A DNA stretch of 64,000 nt from Rhyacophila brunnea (lineage: Eukaryota; Arthropoda; Insecta; Trichoptera; Rhyacophilidae): assembly GCA_022495005.1 (NCBI GenBank), contig JAGYXB010000687.1, positions 186,001 through 250,000 on the forward strand. The letters run 5' to 3'. The translations under genes were made by a program, and so were the position numbers. The notes beneath the pieces were generated by a model. It was not told where the DNA came from. It saw only the letters and a program-made list of their open reading frames with translations, and searched no databases. Of the stretch, positions 36,246 through 51,400 are shown in pieces. The first letter of the stretch is position 1, and each line of letters starts with the position of its first letter.

Positions 36246-36454
36246 CTTAAAGACAATATCTGGCGCACTTCCTGTGGTGACAGCCTCCATGCAGCTCCAG
36301 CGGCCCATTCAGCTGCTTCCGAGGGTCTTTCAGCCGCCAATAGAGCAGCGGCCTGAGTTAGTCGACCAAACCGGTCCCTGGCCGAGAAAGATGACAGTCC
36401 ACCCAAATAAGAACAAAGAGATCTCACCTCTCGTTCCACTATCAGGCCCCCGAG
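36246..36454 (-). CDS. Cog4: Cog4 exon 13 (penultimate or last)
   Basis: It encodes [20 protein letters not shown], then [20 protein letters not shown], then [14 protein letters not shown]. It is unusually rich in alanine and G+C. The acceptor is TTCTTTAG. At its end AAG/GTAGGATTT can be a donor, leaving phase 2. Unspliced, TAG stops the frame right after LSLR, about 13 residues short of the human end. Confidence 0.93.
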
Positions 36455-39400
36455 CTAAAGAAAAATTAAATAATCTTCACAAGCTGGAAAATCTAACAAT
36501 TCTTAGAATGTGTTAATATCACAAGGTTGGAAGGTTACAGAGGTAGAAGGTAGAAGGAAGATCTCTAAGACGTATAAAGACAATCTACTGCCAATTAATC
36601 AAGAAGTTTTGGTAAAGAATGACAATATTTATGTGATTTTCTCAAAGTCTAAGCGTTTGTGATTGTTTCTCTCCTATTACTAAATACAGTACTGTTTCAT
36701 TACACAACTATTGTTGGACCTCGTGGCTTGTTGTAGTGTTAACAATAATATATGATATGTACTTTATTTATACTTCGAATAACCAGACAAAGATAAAATC
36801 GCTTATTAAATTTGTATCTGCAACAGGTGCAATACATTAATAAAATAGAAATTGTTTTATAATAGGAAAATCAAAAGTAGCTCAATGGCAATTCGATGGT
36901 TTCGTGAGAACCATGCAGTGTCAGCAGAATCCATGACATACGAATAGCTCTCAAATTAATGTTATTCATTTAATTTTTTTTTTTTTTCTACCATGTCCGA
37001 TCCTAATAGGATCATATGGGCCTCCACAGAGTAGAGGTTTGTATTAACAGATTTTATTTTTTACGAGAAATGGATGTCAGCCACTTGCTCAACCTATTAG
37101 GTCAATACCCTGACTCACACACAAATTGAAAAACAATATGTGTACTTGCCAGACCCAGGATTCAAACCTGGGACCCACGGCGTGATAGTCCAACGCTTAA
37201 GCCGCGCGGCCACCGTGGGTCGGTGGGTAAATTATTGTTTAGTAGATGCAATTTCTTTGCATATTTTTACACAATCGAATTACTACTTAGTATGAGCACT
37301 TTTTTTAGCTCAGCGAAGTTTATTAATGTTTATTATATTAAAAATGTATTTTCTCACCAAATGCCTGAGATACTTTGTGTAAGCATTTTCCATCGTGACG
37401 GGTTCAATAAAAAGCTATTGCGATGGAATAAGTCACTCACTCGATATTCTTACTTCGTAATCTCTCACTTCTCATTGTATCTGAATCGTGTAACTGTCAC
37501 TATGCCTCGGGCTATCTTATATTGTGTAATTGTATGTACTTGTACCTGATAATCTCGCAAATAAGCACGCAATCTACTCATCCTCAGACTTCAGTTCTTC
37601 ACTCCTCCATCGTCAACATCCACACCCTCACCATTCTCCAAATTTACATGTACATAATATTTAATTTATGTGAAGCTATCTATATACAATATTCATACTA
37701 GATATATTTTCTCTCTTCTTTTGACTATCTAGATTTTTGCTGTTCCGGACTATCTTAATCCATATTTGGATAATCGAGGTTCTATTGGAGATTTTGATAT
37801 TTTTTGAGAAGCCTAATTTCATTCATCATTTAGCGATTTTTGACTATTTTCTAAATTCGAAACATGCAAAATCAAAATGCATATTATAATAGTATTATAT
37901 AGAATAGAAAAATATTCACCCTATTAAATGTAGACTTCAAAATCAGCTTTTCCCATCTTTGATTGCAATCTATGGTGACTATTGTTAGCAAAGCATCGAA
38001 ATTTGAGGGTGTCAAAGTATCTTTGAAAGAACTTAACAATGCATCCAGGTTCATTATCAAAGTTTGAGCGAAATTCTCTTCCGATTCATAGGCCCCGAAA
38101 TCCTCCTACAAAAAATAATTGTTAAAACATTAATACTATAAAAAGTTAAAGTACCTAAACAAAATTCAATTATGAAATGTTTCGCCAATATCGATTTCAC
38201 TTTCCATGCAACAATTACGAAGGCTAGAATAAAACATGACTTATTTAATCTATGCAATTCGTATGAAGTGGTTTTCAGGAAAACAAAATCGTCTTATGAT
38301 TAAGGCTTTTCTAAAAGTATTAGATAATTGTTTTTCCTGTGGAAACAAATGAACAAATGAAGCATGGAAGGCCTCCACTGTTGTGGCGGTGGAGGGTATC
38401 TTCATGCGTTTGTGTGAACTTTTTCTACCCGCAAAGAGCAATCAGCTGTGAGTGAGAGAGTGCACTTAGTGTCCGTAGTGATTTCATTTCAAGCTTTGCA
38501 TTATCCAACAGGAAACCATTTGGAAAATTGAGCAGTATTTTGGATACTACGCCATGGTCATTACACATATTAATATTCCATTGTAGACCCTGAACAAGTT
38601 GAAATGACGAGATTATAGACCAAATACAGACTTTAGTCATGTAGGAAGGACCATTCCTGCAAACACATAGAGACTGAGAAATGAAGTGTTACAGGAATGT
38701 TTCCAACAATGATGGGGCGCTACTGGGAGAAGTGTATGCAATCCCTAGGAGACGATTGTGGAGAAGATTAGAGTTTCAGACCTCCACGTGATTGTATTTT
38801 TCCTGACCAAAGGCTGGATACTCTTTGAACAGACATTATATGCTTATGTAAACACAGCTAGTACCTACATATTATATTATTATAGGTAACATCAAAATAT
38901 AATGTACTTACTTCATTTGGATGATGATTGAACTGATTGAAAGCATCGATCCATGGATTCAATCTTGGTTTTACAGCACTAGACTTCAGTAATTGAAGCC
39001 CATATTCTGTCACACTCTTTAGATTTACTGTAACACCTGATAAACCTAAAAGAAAGAAGAAGAAATACATAATATAATTTCTCAATAATTATTATTATCA
39101 AAATGCATCTAGAACAAAGATAACCTTTATGTATTTCAACACTCATTGGCGATTTCAAAATATTTAGTGTGATTACATTGCTAGCTATAGAAAAATTTAT
39201 ATTCTGATAATATATATTGTAATATTATAGCCGCCATCTTTGACAGCATATTTTGCTGTATTGTTATTATGTATATAACATATTATTATTGTTTTTGATA
39301 TTATTAGCGTTTTTTTGTGATTTTTCATGTAAATATTCTAATTAACTATAGTTCTGTGCATTTAGCTGCCTATTATTTAGAATAATAGATGACAGTCTGA

Positions 39401-42400
39401 CCTTATAAAGGCAATTACAGCTAGATTTAAATTATAATGTTGATGCTTTAGTTTCGGTGCAAATTAACGTGTTTCATATTTCGAATGGTAATTATTATAA
39501 ACAATACCATACATTCATAACAAATTCAAATTTCAAGGATTATCTTGGCTATATCTGTAAAAATCTAATAATTCATGTAATTGACTGGATCTAAAATCCT
39601 TGACAGATGTGAACAATAAGGCCAGCGCCACATTACGTGGATATTCGCCGGCGGAACGCCAATACATTTTATTACATATAATTTGCCGTCATCGGGCACA
39701 TTACGCGGAAGATCGGTTGTCCGTTAGCGGGCCGCTCAACTTCGGCGTCTGCTCCGTCCTCTGCGCACCGGCGCTTCCGTCAGCGTCAGATCGGCAACGT
39801 CGCATTGTACGTTACTTAATGCAACGCAGCATATTCGTAGGATATTCGGCGTCGCGTGTGCAAGTAAATAAGCGTTGGCAGTCGACTGATAATCTGCCAC
39901 CAAATATTGAATGTGGCTGCAATGGTTAGTAACGGATTTACCGCGATGTAATTTCAGCGAAAGAACTTCCGTCTAGTGTGGGCGTAGCCTAAGTGTTATG
40001 TTTGCTACAACTGAATCTGCAGTGCTATCTAACCATCAGTCTTAGAAGTCTTTTTTTCAACTCATATATTTAGACTTCTTCTAGAGAAGGTTTTCTTCGA
40101 TGTCTTTTATGGTGAACTATTTCATAATAAATATGTACCTGATAGGCAACTCTCCAGTTTTCCTCTGTCACTCTCGCTCATGGAAGAATGCTGTTGGATT
40201 ATTTCTGTCATCATCGACTGACAAAGTGTTTCCACATATTCAACGCTTACATCGCTGTTGTTCAAATGAGCCTAGAAAACATGACATATTTTAATCGTAA
40301 TAAATAATATATTAGATCTCACAAGGAAACCAAAGAAGAAAGAAGACCAGTGGGAAGCTGCGAATGCCCCGGTTCCCTAAAAATGTTTTGCGTAATAACA
40401 TATACAACACCAAGGGTCGGAAAAGGTGTGTAAACGATCATGGAGAAAAACCAATTAGTAGGTTATCTACATATTGCACCATTTTGAGATAATCGCAAAA
40501 ATGCATCAAGCTCATTTAGAAAATAGAATATCTTCATTTTATAAACATATTAGCAAATAATTAGAAACAGCGAATAGCAAATGAAATGTCCCAGAAGTCT
40601 TTAAAATTAATAAAAATATATGCATAAAATAGTGACTGATGAATATAACAGACATTGCCATAAACCTCCGGATTAATACTATTTTACGATGGAAAAGTAC
40701 TTAGAGAACCATAATCAAAACAAATTAAAATGGAGGTAACTGACATTGAAACCTATAGCTTTATGTAATCAAAAATATATTTCAAAATTTAGAGCAATAA
40801 ATGAAAAATATAGTGTATCATTATATTTATATCACACTAAAATGTCAATTCGTAAATGAGAATAATATAATTATTATTTTTATAAGGATACTTAATTACT
40901 ATAAAGATACACAACATTTCATATTGTTACTTAGGTCTAAATAATGAATTATGGATAGATCTACTTTTGATTCCATACTTCTCAATTGTGTATTGCAATA
41001 CAAAAAATATATCTTCTAATCTTGACAGTGTTCACTTAACATTAATAATAATTAATGAAAATATCATTTTAATGAGGTAGATTCATTATAATATAGTCGT
41101 TTCATAAACAAACATATAATGTATGTATTTATATTGTGCTCTTCAGCGATTTCTAATAAATATTATATCTAATTATTTGTCGAAAAATTTACCGCGTTAA
41201 ATACTGAAGGGTAATGGTAATTTTATAAGTTTATTTTAATTATCTAGAATTCTCAACCCACATAACATTCTCAAATATATAACAAACATTCATGACTATT
41301 TTCGGATCATAAACTAAAGACTCCTATGCTGATGATGATAAGGAACATGGTAGTTTTGGAGGTAAGAATGCTATACATGAAAATACATTTAAAACACGTA
41401 AGAATACTAGCTGATTAACATAAATCGATAAATTTAATTTACCAAGAACATTGCTTTCTGAGTTTCCGTATCGCCTGGCTGGAGTCTTCCTTGCTGTATG
41501 GTAGTGTGAATGGCGGAATACGCCTGAGCCAAGTCCAGATAGCCACAAGGGTAGCCTTGTCGAAGAGCACGGCGCAGAGCGGAGCACACCGCGCCTTCCA
41601 GAATACCACTTGACATGTTGACGACAGCACAAACGCCATCTATGCTGCCAGTGGATGATGCTCGTCTAAAATAGTAAATCAATGAATAATATTAAACTTC
41701 AGATATAACTATAATTAGTTGTTTTTATAATTACAGTTACATTGAAATAGTAACTATGCATTCGCCCAACCAATGGATCCAGGCTCCGGACCAAACACAC
41801 ATTAAAAAATAACATACAATGTTTGACAGATGTGGGATCTAATCTAAACCTACAGCTTCAGCAACAGGCGCTCTACCATCTACACCGCTGTGGACCATGA
41901 TAAAAGTAAAACAATGTTAATAAAAATCAATCCATAAGTTTGGACTATTAAAGGTTTTCGAGAATGTGACTCAGAATACATTTATTTATGATTATAACTT
42001 GAAAGATAATTTTTTTTCATCATAATATTCTCTCGAGACAGCAAATGGACCCCCACAATGTGGCACGTAGATAACCTACCCATTTTTTTACATTTTTATT
42101 AACCATTTACACCTATTTATTTTGAAGGTGGGGCATATATAAAGAAAAGAATAAATATATGACAAATACTAATGCTCTGAGCCAATTATTATATTAAAAA
42201 ATGAGTGCTTAAAATCAAACAACGTTATCTACGAAAAAGTTTTTTTTTTAGATAATGTTATTTTACATTCTCGGCTACATGAAAGTCAAACAACTTTATG
42301 TCAATCTTTTCTGGTTTCTTCTTAAATCGTCAGTAAAGTTTACCATTAACTACATAAAGTTATCCTATAAAAGATTGTAATATATTATGTATTATATGCA

Positions 42401-45400
42401 GGTAATAGGGAAAAGCAGTATTACTAGCGCAATACCTTACTTGCTCATTTTGGCAATATTTACATTTTTTATAGAAAAAAAAATATAACTTGGTAAACAC
42501 CACAGTATCAATGCTTGATAAATCCCAATACTGTATATTTTATAAATTTTTATGAATTCCTACATACCAACCTAGGAAATGCTAAATATCTTTATAAGGA
42601 TAATAAATCATATTCTTTTCTAGACTGAATAAATTTTACATACAAATAAAACTAATCATGCATTCTCACCTAATACATTTCCTTATAATAAAGAATACAT
42701 CATCGATCAGACTAGTTGTAAGTTGTCCCTCCTCCAATGAATCCAATTGTATAGCCTTTTGTACGCTTTCTTCCATGAAATATCTACAACATAAACATTT
42801 AGCAAAATTATTTATTTAGCTCCTGAGTAAATAAATATAAGTATTGACATTAGAATATGACAATATATAAAATATAGTGTTACCGTTCTAAAAGAAGATA
42901 ATATCCCAACAAATCTTGAGCTGTTCTGCTTAGTTCAGATCTGTTAATCATTACTGTCAATTGGTTTTGCAATAACAACCTTTTATCAGCTTCGTTCACA
43001 CCAACTTCGAGATCGTTCTATAAGAAAACAAAATATTTATATAATTCGCCGGCTAGACGGCAGCGACTTGCATGTGCGGTATAAAAATACGGAACACTTT
43101 TACAGCGCTTTTCGGTTTGCTCGTACACACGGGCTTCCTGATACAAACTGGTTTGCAAAGGCAAACTTGTAGTAAAGCATGAGTGTCCAGCCGACGCTTT
43201 AGACAGGTATATCAAAATAAACTTAACAAAAGAAATGTAGGATTTGCCATTATGATAAATAGAAAAAATTACAAGTAATCAAAATATTATTAGATATATA
43301 TGACTACGTCTATCCCATAGAGAAGTAGGTAAAGCACCCGTATCTGGTAAAAATTGTATACTTTTTTCAATAGGTTGAGTGAATGGCTAACAATTATTAT
43401 TTATAAAGTAAGTGTATTATTATAAACTCAACTCTGTGAAGACCCATATCATTCTATCTTGTAAGCCTCGTAAATCCAAAAGAAAAACAAACACTAGGTA
43501 TACAAAATGACAATAATTCATGGTATTTACGAGGTTTACCAATTTTTGTTGTATGGACATGAACTATGAAGGCTCTGTGGATGAATTTTTGAAATGATCA
43601 GACCTGTTATAGGTACAAGAATCTTATACACAGGTAGATATTCCATATTACTAACATATCCAATTTAACTCAATTATTACTGAAGATAGACTGATATGCT
43701 TTGCAGACAAATGAAAGTGTATATGTACAACTAACCCTCGTTAATCGCTACCCCAGTGAGTGCGAATTTGCTATATCCTGATCAATTTATAATAATATTT
43801 TCTTTGTGTCGCACTTATTTTGACATGTACCGCAAGCCAGGAATCGTCATAATGAATGGCATCACGCACATATGATCAAATCATTTGACGGTTACCGACA
43901 ACTTTTACACAATAAGTGCAGATAGGCCAAGCAGGGTATACTGTGTACATTCTTTTTTGCAACGTGGAATAAAAATAATGTTATTTTTACAGTTTATTGC
44001 AAAGTTGTATTTAATTTACAAAAAGTGTTTTAATATTTTGAATTGATTTGTTTTTGAAATCTTCCGCGATCAACGGGAGGTTACCTGTACTTTTAATGAC
44101 ATGTTTTCTTTTATCTTCATCAAAGTAGTCTGGTAAATAATGGATTGAAGCCAATTTAAGGCTCAGTTAGAAACTTTGCAAGGCATGTGCGCTAACTTCA
44201 TACACTAAAACCACTTCATTTGACTAAAGAATGCAATAGTGAAATTTTATTAAGACAACATATTTCTTTCATCAAGAGACAGTGTTACCAATCATACTAT
44301 AAATATAGTATAGTACTAACTTTACTGTGAACACATTAAATTTTATCAGAATCACTACCAACATATAAAAAAATATACTATATTGTGCGAAAAAAGATGG
44401 CAACATCATCAATAGAGCCAATTATTCAGTATGTATGTACCTAACAATACATACTAATTGAAATACGTACCGAAATTCGTCTTTTGATAAACTTGAAGAA
44501 TAGCTCTATCCGGGAATGCATAACAGATACTTCGCCAATCAAAACATCCAAAGTTTTTGCATCCAATTTATCACGAGCCGACGACCCTGAAGTGGTTCCG
44601 CTATTCTTGGCATAGTCATTGATTTGTGCAAGGATTTTATTCAACTGACGATGTCTAGCAAACTCCAACATAATTCTGTTAGCCTGTCTGTCACACTCTT
44701 TCTGAAGAACACTTATAGCTGACAACAGCCTACCAGGGCCATAATATGTCTCAATTAGGGGTTGATGAATTTCGATGGTTCTAGCAATTGACTCAAACAT
44801 GGATGTAAATGTATCGGCAAAGACAATACTGGCGCGTTTATCTGTAGAACTCGTGTCCAAGGCAGTATGGAGAATTTTTTGAGACGACTCTTGTATCTAA
44901 AATAAAATCAATATTATAAATAGGTAACTGGCCAAAGAATTTTACATTATATGAAATTTTAGCGAGTATTAAAACAATTTTGACCACACTAGAATATTGC
45001 AAAACTGAGCGGCACATTTGTGCACAAGCAACATATCGATGATCTAATGTTAATACCCCGTATCTGACATATATGATGCAAATGACTTTTCGACGTACTA
45101 AAAACAACAAAAATACCTACTGCCCATCGACTGCGAAATTCCTGTATCGGTAGTTATTTTAACAAAGACGATACATCCATTTTAGTAATTTCCCATATCT
45201 GAACATTACAGAAATAAACCTGGAATATCCCGTATCTTGCCTCTCTGCAACACAATATCGTCGCTGTAGGATTGGTTTGTCGAATAGACCAAATGTCAAA
45301 TGTTCAGGAGACGAAAAAACAAATTTCATTATCCTATATTTAAATACATGGAGGTATTTAAATTGTTGTTTTTACAGCATATAAATGCTGTTTTTATTAC

Positions 45401-48400
45401 AAAGCAATTTAAAGAAAAGGATGGTTCTGGTCCATTTGGATACAAAAAATCATTTTGCATTGAATGGTCGATTTCGACAAAAATGGATAATCGACAAACC
45501 AATCCTATAGCGACGATATATCAAGCGTTTTGCATGATGTGTTGAATTCAGCTTCAAAATGTCACTTTCGAATTATTTTAAAGGTAAAACAGTAAGTAAT
45601 AAAACAAATTTGGATATTTATCTTTATACTAGCTGAGTCAGCTGCTGGCTGTCGCCAGTCTGTCTCGCTAGGTCTTGCAGACAGCTTGGCGTCTTAATGA
45701 CTTGGTGTTGGATTTTAATAAAATTGTGAAGTATGCATAGATGGCGCCATAGTTTTCCCTTCGGGATGAATTTCCACTCATCTCAGACAGTTTGACATTT
45801 CGCTGATTTGTCAGTTTTACAATTTGCAAGTCGTCACTGCCAATATAAATTTGGGGTCATATGCCTAATCTATTCTGGACATTGGCTTTCAGAATGTCGT
45901 CTGACACCACCTCAGGCTGCTAGGTCTAGCAGAATAGCTAGCAATCACCAATAGCAACCACTGACATTTTGATAATATATATTACGTGTAGGTATATACA
46001 TGTTTCATTAAATCACGTGCTCTCTTCTTATGCTTGCTCAACAAAAAACGTTTACGTCAAGAGAATTTCGCTGGAGTAGGGGAAGAACAAACATTTTCCC
46101 GCTTGGTCTAAATGCGGCTTTATTAGATGTTATCTTTATATTAGGCGTTATGTGCTTTGTTTTACCACGTTTTATGTTACGGGTTATTGGCATACTATAT
46201 ATTTACAACATGACAATTATTGTGTGTGCTATTAACAGTCAGATACGATAGATATATATAAATATTTAGTTTTTTTAGCTTCCTGCACAATTTATAAAAA
46301 GTCACTTACGGGATATTAACATTAGGCCATCGATATCAAACTAATTATAGTATAATGACAACTCATACATGATTCATTATTAAATTTTAGTTTAGAAATT
46401 TACCTTTGAACAAAGATATACTGAAAACTTTTGAAGTCCTTCCTCGTGCATTCCAAGAAGAGGAAATATCTTGAAAAATCTTTCAACAGATGCCAGATCT
46501 TCCTTTTTGACAGCTTCATTGAATCTGAAAGAATGTCATAATGGATTATTTATAAATATAACGAAAATCACATGATTTAAAAAAAGTAAAAAATCTTCCC
46601 GAACTATAGTGACATTAAAATATTCATTAAAACACATAATTTGGATCAGCCTCATACCTAGCCCACACCAAGAATAGCTTTACATGAACAATGTTTTCCA
46701 CCCGTGGCAGAACACAAGAAAACATGTACATTTGTATCAGAACATTTTAAATGTTCGTAGACAGTTTTCACACAACTTCTGAAAAGTTTTTATACACTGT
46801 TCATTTTGTTCAAACATATACTTATCTTGGTCTGGACAAGGCGTCAGAAATTAAAAGGTATGTTTCTGAGGAGCAGTTCCAAGTACTTGGTTCCAGTGAA
46901 GAATATTACATCTTGATACATAATAATTTCATTAAAAATTATTTACAAGTGCAAGGATATCGAAACTAATTTTTGAACACTCCTAAAGCCATCGTATAAA
47001 AGTGAGTAATATTTATTACCTTGACTTAATATTACAAAAGATGGTTTGCCATTATTGACGGAATTTAAAAACACTAATTCTGATCTGTGGTTGTTAGTCA
47101 TGAATACTACTTGAGCCGGTATCTTAATTGGAAAATCACTCGCTTAGCAAGTGATAGTTATCAGTTCTAATTCCACTCAATTTAAGATGTTTTTGAGGCT
47201 GTTCAAAGTTAAGAATTGTCAAAGAAAAATGTTCATTTTTAAATCTTGTGAATCCAAAATAATTTAGTCAAAAATTCTAGTTTACATATTTTTTTATTAT
47301 GTCATAGTAAAGTGCAATTATAAGATTGTTTATTAAAAAAATAGAAACACCTCCAGTATTAATATTTATTCAGAGTTTACAGAAATTGATTAACAATTCA
47401 CTTCAATAGGTACATGGAAATATATTAACAAGATAAGATGACTCGCTCGACCTAATGAGCAGATGAACTTGCCAAAGGATTAATTCACTTCAAGTATGTA
47501 TCGCATTTGACAACTAGATAACCACACTTGGCACTAAAAATGTATCTCAATAGTGTAAGGTGCTTGGTCTCAAAATAGAGGACCTGTATGATTAAAAGGA
47601 TCAGAGCTAATCAGACTAAGCTGAACTGAGAGATTTTGAGTGGAGATTACGAAGTGATACATAAGGTTAAATCCTAATCTATCTGCATAACGCTTGCTAC
47701 ATCCAGACAAGTGGGCAGCTCCATCTGTGGGTCTCTTTTTAAAGTCATGGCCGCTACACAATTTAATCATATGGATTTTTAGTCTTATTGAATTTACCTG
47801 TTAGTTACAGCCGTTCTTAATTTATCAGCTGCATTGTGCAAGGTGATGCAAGATTGGTTGACGGCACTACTGCTGACTGATTTGATTTCCGATTTCCCAC
47901 CTTCGCTATCAGAAGCATCAGACACATCTGCAGCTGTTTGTCTGAGAATGGAAGGGTCCATTGAGAGGAAACGATGAACATGGGCAGCACCTAGAGTTGT
48001 ACAACATTTAATGTAGCTTTATAAAACCAAAAAATTATATTTAGCGGAAAACTATAAATTGCTGTGAGAGAATCAATCTATCACACTGATACCGGCCTTT
48101 CACTGTCAAGGAGAATGGTGAAGACCGTATCACTAGCAGGCCAGAAGCGGGGTGGAATTGAGAGAAATGCACGTTGTCGGTGCTGGCAGGAGTTTATATG
48201 TTGAAAGTTATTGCAGGGTATTTTAGTATTCGGTCATGGGTAATGGCGATTTGGCGGGCTGCAGACGCGGTGTCGCTGGCTGTTCGACGTCCGAGGCAAG
48301 AGAGAGCATTCCGTGCGCATTAAAATGTGATACGCAGCGTCATGGCGCTGTTCTTCTGTCGGTCACGAACCTCTCTGTTTTATCGACGATTGACTAGTGG

Positions 48401-51400
48401 CGGCGCTATCTCATATGGCCGTTTTCGACAGACCGTGTCTCTGTATTTTGGCGGGAGCGCGGACGAATTTGAAAGTCGGATTTGAGGAAAGGCGGGCTCC
48501 GCTCGGCCGAGGGTTGCGAGAACCGCGAAGGGTGGATGCAGGCTGCAGTGTTTTGGGAAAGTTGATGGTTCGGTCCGCCCTTTGAGGTGGTCTCCTGTAG
48601 GAGACCTTCATCTGGTATCAACACTTTAGGCAGCATTAAATTATTCGTTATTAGTTCCCCTTATCTGATATTGCGAACTATAATATCTAATTTCGTAATC
48701 ATATAAAAGTGAGTAAAATTTTAGATTGAACTGGCATTTGAATAATCGTATTAAGATTTTGTCTATTCTTGTGGAACATAATATCTACTGTGATAATCGA
48801 AGGTAGAAGATATTGTTTATTTTGGAGTTCCAGAAGTTGACAGCTGTTTTGAGCAAGAACCTTGTAATATTTTGTTATTAATGTTTAGTGAACTGATTGG
48901 CTAATTGAATAATTAGAATTTTGGAAGAATCTCTATAAATAACATTCTTCCATATTTGATATCTCACCTTTTTCATAGTCTTCATTTTTCAATGCAGTTT
49001 GAACACCCTCACTACACAACTGCAGATCAATCAAATCGTGAACACGCTGCTGACACTCTGATACACGGCTCTGAAATTTAATAAATGAATGTCATTATAC
49101 TGAAAAATTACATTAACCCCTTGACTTTTTAAATTCATAAATCAATATTTCACATAGTAAAAAATACATGAGTTAAAAATGTCGAGGTTACCACATTGGA
49201 TTCTCTAATGTTCACGGGATACACTTTTCCTGTCTATTCATTCTGCCTTCTCGTACCGTTTGGTATATATTGTGCCTTATCACCGGTTTTTGGAATGGAG
49301 CAATTCAACATAGCCACATAACAGACTTAAGTGCTTTAATGTTGATAAGAAAGCTTTAATTATGATTTATTACAAAAGAAAAAATTACCTATTTCACAAA
49401 TGATAGATATAACCGTATTAACCCTTAACACTCGAGTGCCGCCGTAGCGGCGGCACTGCCTATACAGTCATTTTTTGTAATATTTTCAGAAATTTTTATA
49501 ATGCTATTTCAATCAAGTTAGAATGAATAATAATAGGTTATTACATTTATCTGAGAAAGAAGTCGGCAAAAGAATACTGCGTGCCTAATTTCAACATAGT
49601 ATTTTTATCGGAATCTTCTCTTTTTTTATTCGTAGGTCGTCGCTTGCAAGCAATGTTTTTTTGTCACATAAATTTTATTTATTGAACGTTCCCAGACTAG
49701 AGTGAAGTGTTTGTCACGCATGATTTTGAAGTGTGTTTATATTTTTTATTGGTTCTCGCTTGCGCAGGGGCGTCTCGTATAGTTTACAGTTTTATATTTG
49801 AATACTGTTTTTGATGACAATACTTACTAGTATATTATGCCGATTCGGAACCTATATATTGTGAAATACTCTAATGAGTCAAATGAAAATTATTACGTAT
49901 CGATTTATTATTTTTTGAGAAATCTTTTGATAATGTGTACCGCACTGGGAATGAGTTGTTATGAGCCCGAAACTAATTTAGGAAATTTACGAGACAGCCG
50001 CTTATATTACAAGTGTATTTGAAGGCAATTCATTTGTATCATATTTACAGTCATAATGGACGATTTACACTTTATAGCCAGTTCTCTACATACCGCTATT
50101 TCATTACGATTCTGTGATAAGCCAGGATTACATATTGGAGATTGCTTTGTGAAATACCACACAATGAAGAATTATAAATAAACTAAAAATAAGTACAGTA
50201 TATTCATTATAAATTTATTTTACAGAATAAAAAAAAAAAAAATTTTTTACATTTTTTTCACCAATTAAATGTTTTATATTGAAATTATGCTTTGTGCGGG
50301 AAAAAGTCTCGAGTGGGTGGTATGTACCTATAAAAAAAATTTCGAGTGGAAAAGGTTAATATACATTATATCGCCGTCTTTTCCCTAATAATAAATACAT
50401 TCAATCGATGATCAAATACCCATATAGCCGTGTAATTTTAATGTAATTAAATAGAAAACGCTCATGTAGACGTATATTATATAATACAGTATAACCTCGT
50501 GCGCGGAATTCACGTTTTCCCGGCAATTGCGTGTAATTTTTTCAGTCCCGATGTATTTCAGTACATTTAATACCCACATTTACGTTTTTCTTTCCAGCGA
50601 TTTACGTCGGAAATATTCAAAATATGCGAGTTACGCGCGCTTGACAATGATTGGGTCTTGACATTCGAACGGCGTAAGGTGTTTGGAGGGAAAACTCCGT
50701 GTCTTTAGAACGGCGCACGGTGATTGGTCGGCGAGCGACGCTGTGATTGGCCTGTGATGTTATAGAAGGCTAGGAAAGGATTTCAGACCAACCCCTGGAG
50801 GATTATGTAAACCTTGACTCCAATGTTATGACATCAGACTTGGTGGAAGTTGATGACATTGTTGACAGTCATTTAACACCAACAGACTTGTCTGCTAAAG
50901 AACTGTCTGATGAAGAAGAGGTTGATATTCCAACAAAAGAAGAAGCAATGAGGTTCATCGAGGGTTTAAAAACCTACTTTACAAGCTTTGCTGATATCCA
51001 AGATGACACTTTTAAATGTTTATATAGTCTTGAAAGAGAATTACATAACAAAAAAACAAAAATGCAACAAACTAATATACATGATTTTTTTAATAAAAAA
51101 TAAAAAAATTTTCACTAAAAATTTTAATTGAATGTTTTTTTTTTAATAAAACGTTATTTTTTTAGAAACATAAAATTTAAATGTTCTTTTTTTCAATACC
51201 CCCCTTTTACATTTTCCCTCCAATTAGGTTTTTTTTTTCAGACCCTTAAAAAACGTTAAATAGGGGTTATACTGTATGTTGTTAAATGAATTAAATACAA
51301 AATAGTCAGATTTCGATTGCACTCCATTGACTTTTTAACTGTCATAGCATATTTTGATGTTGTGACGACTTCAAATAATTTACTTATATTTACGATAGAC

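Noticed and set aside
39600..39929. 109-codon plus-strand frame
   Set aside because: It lies almost entirely inside the PIF-type MITE at 39620-39989 and reflects that element's G+C content.
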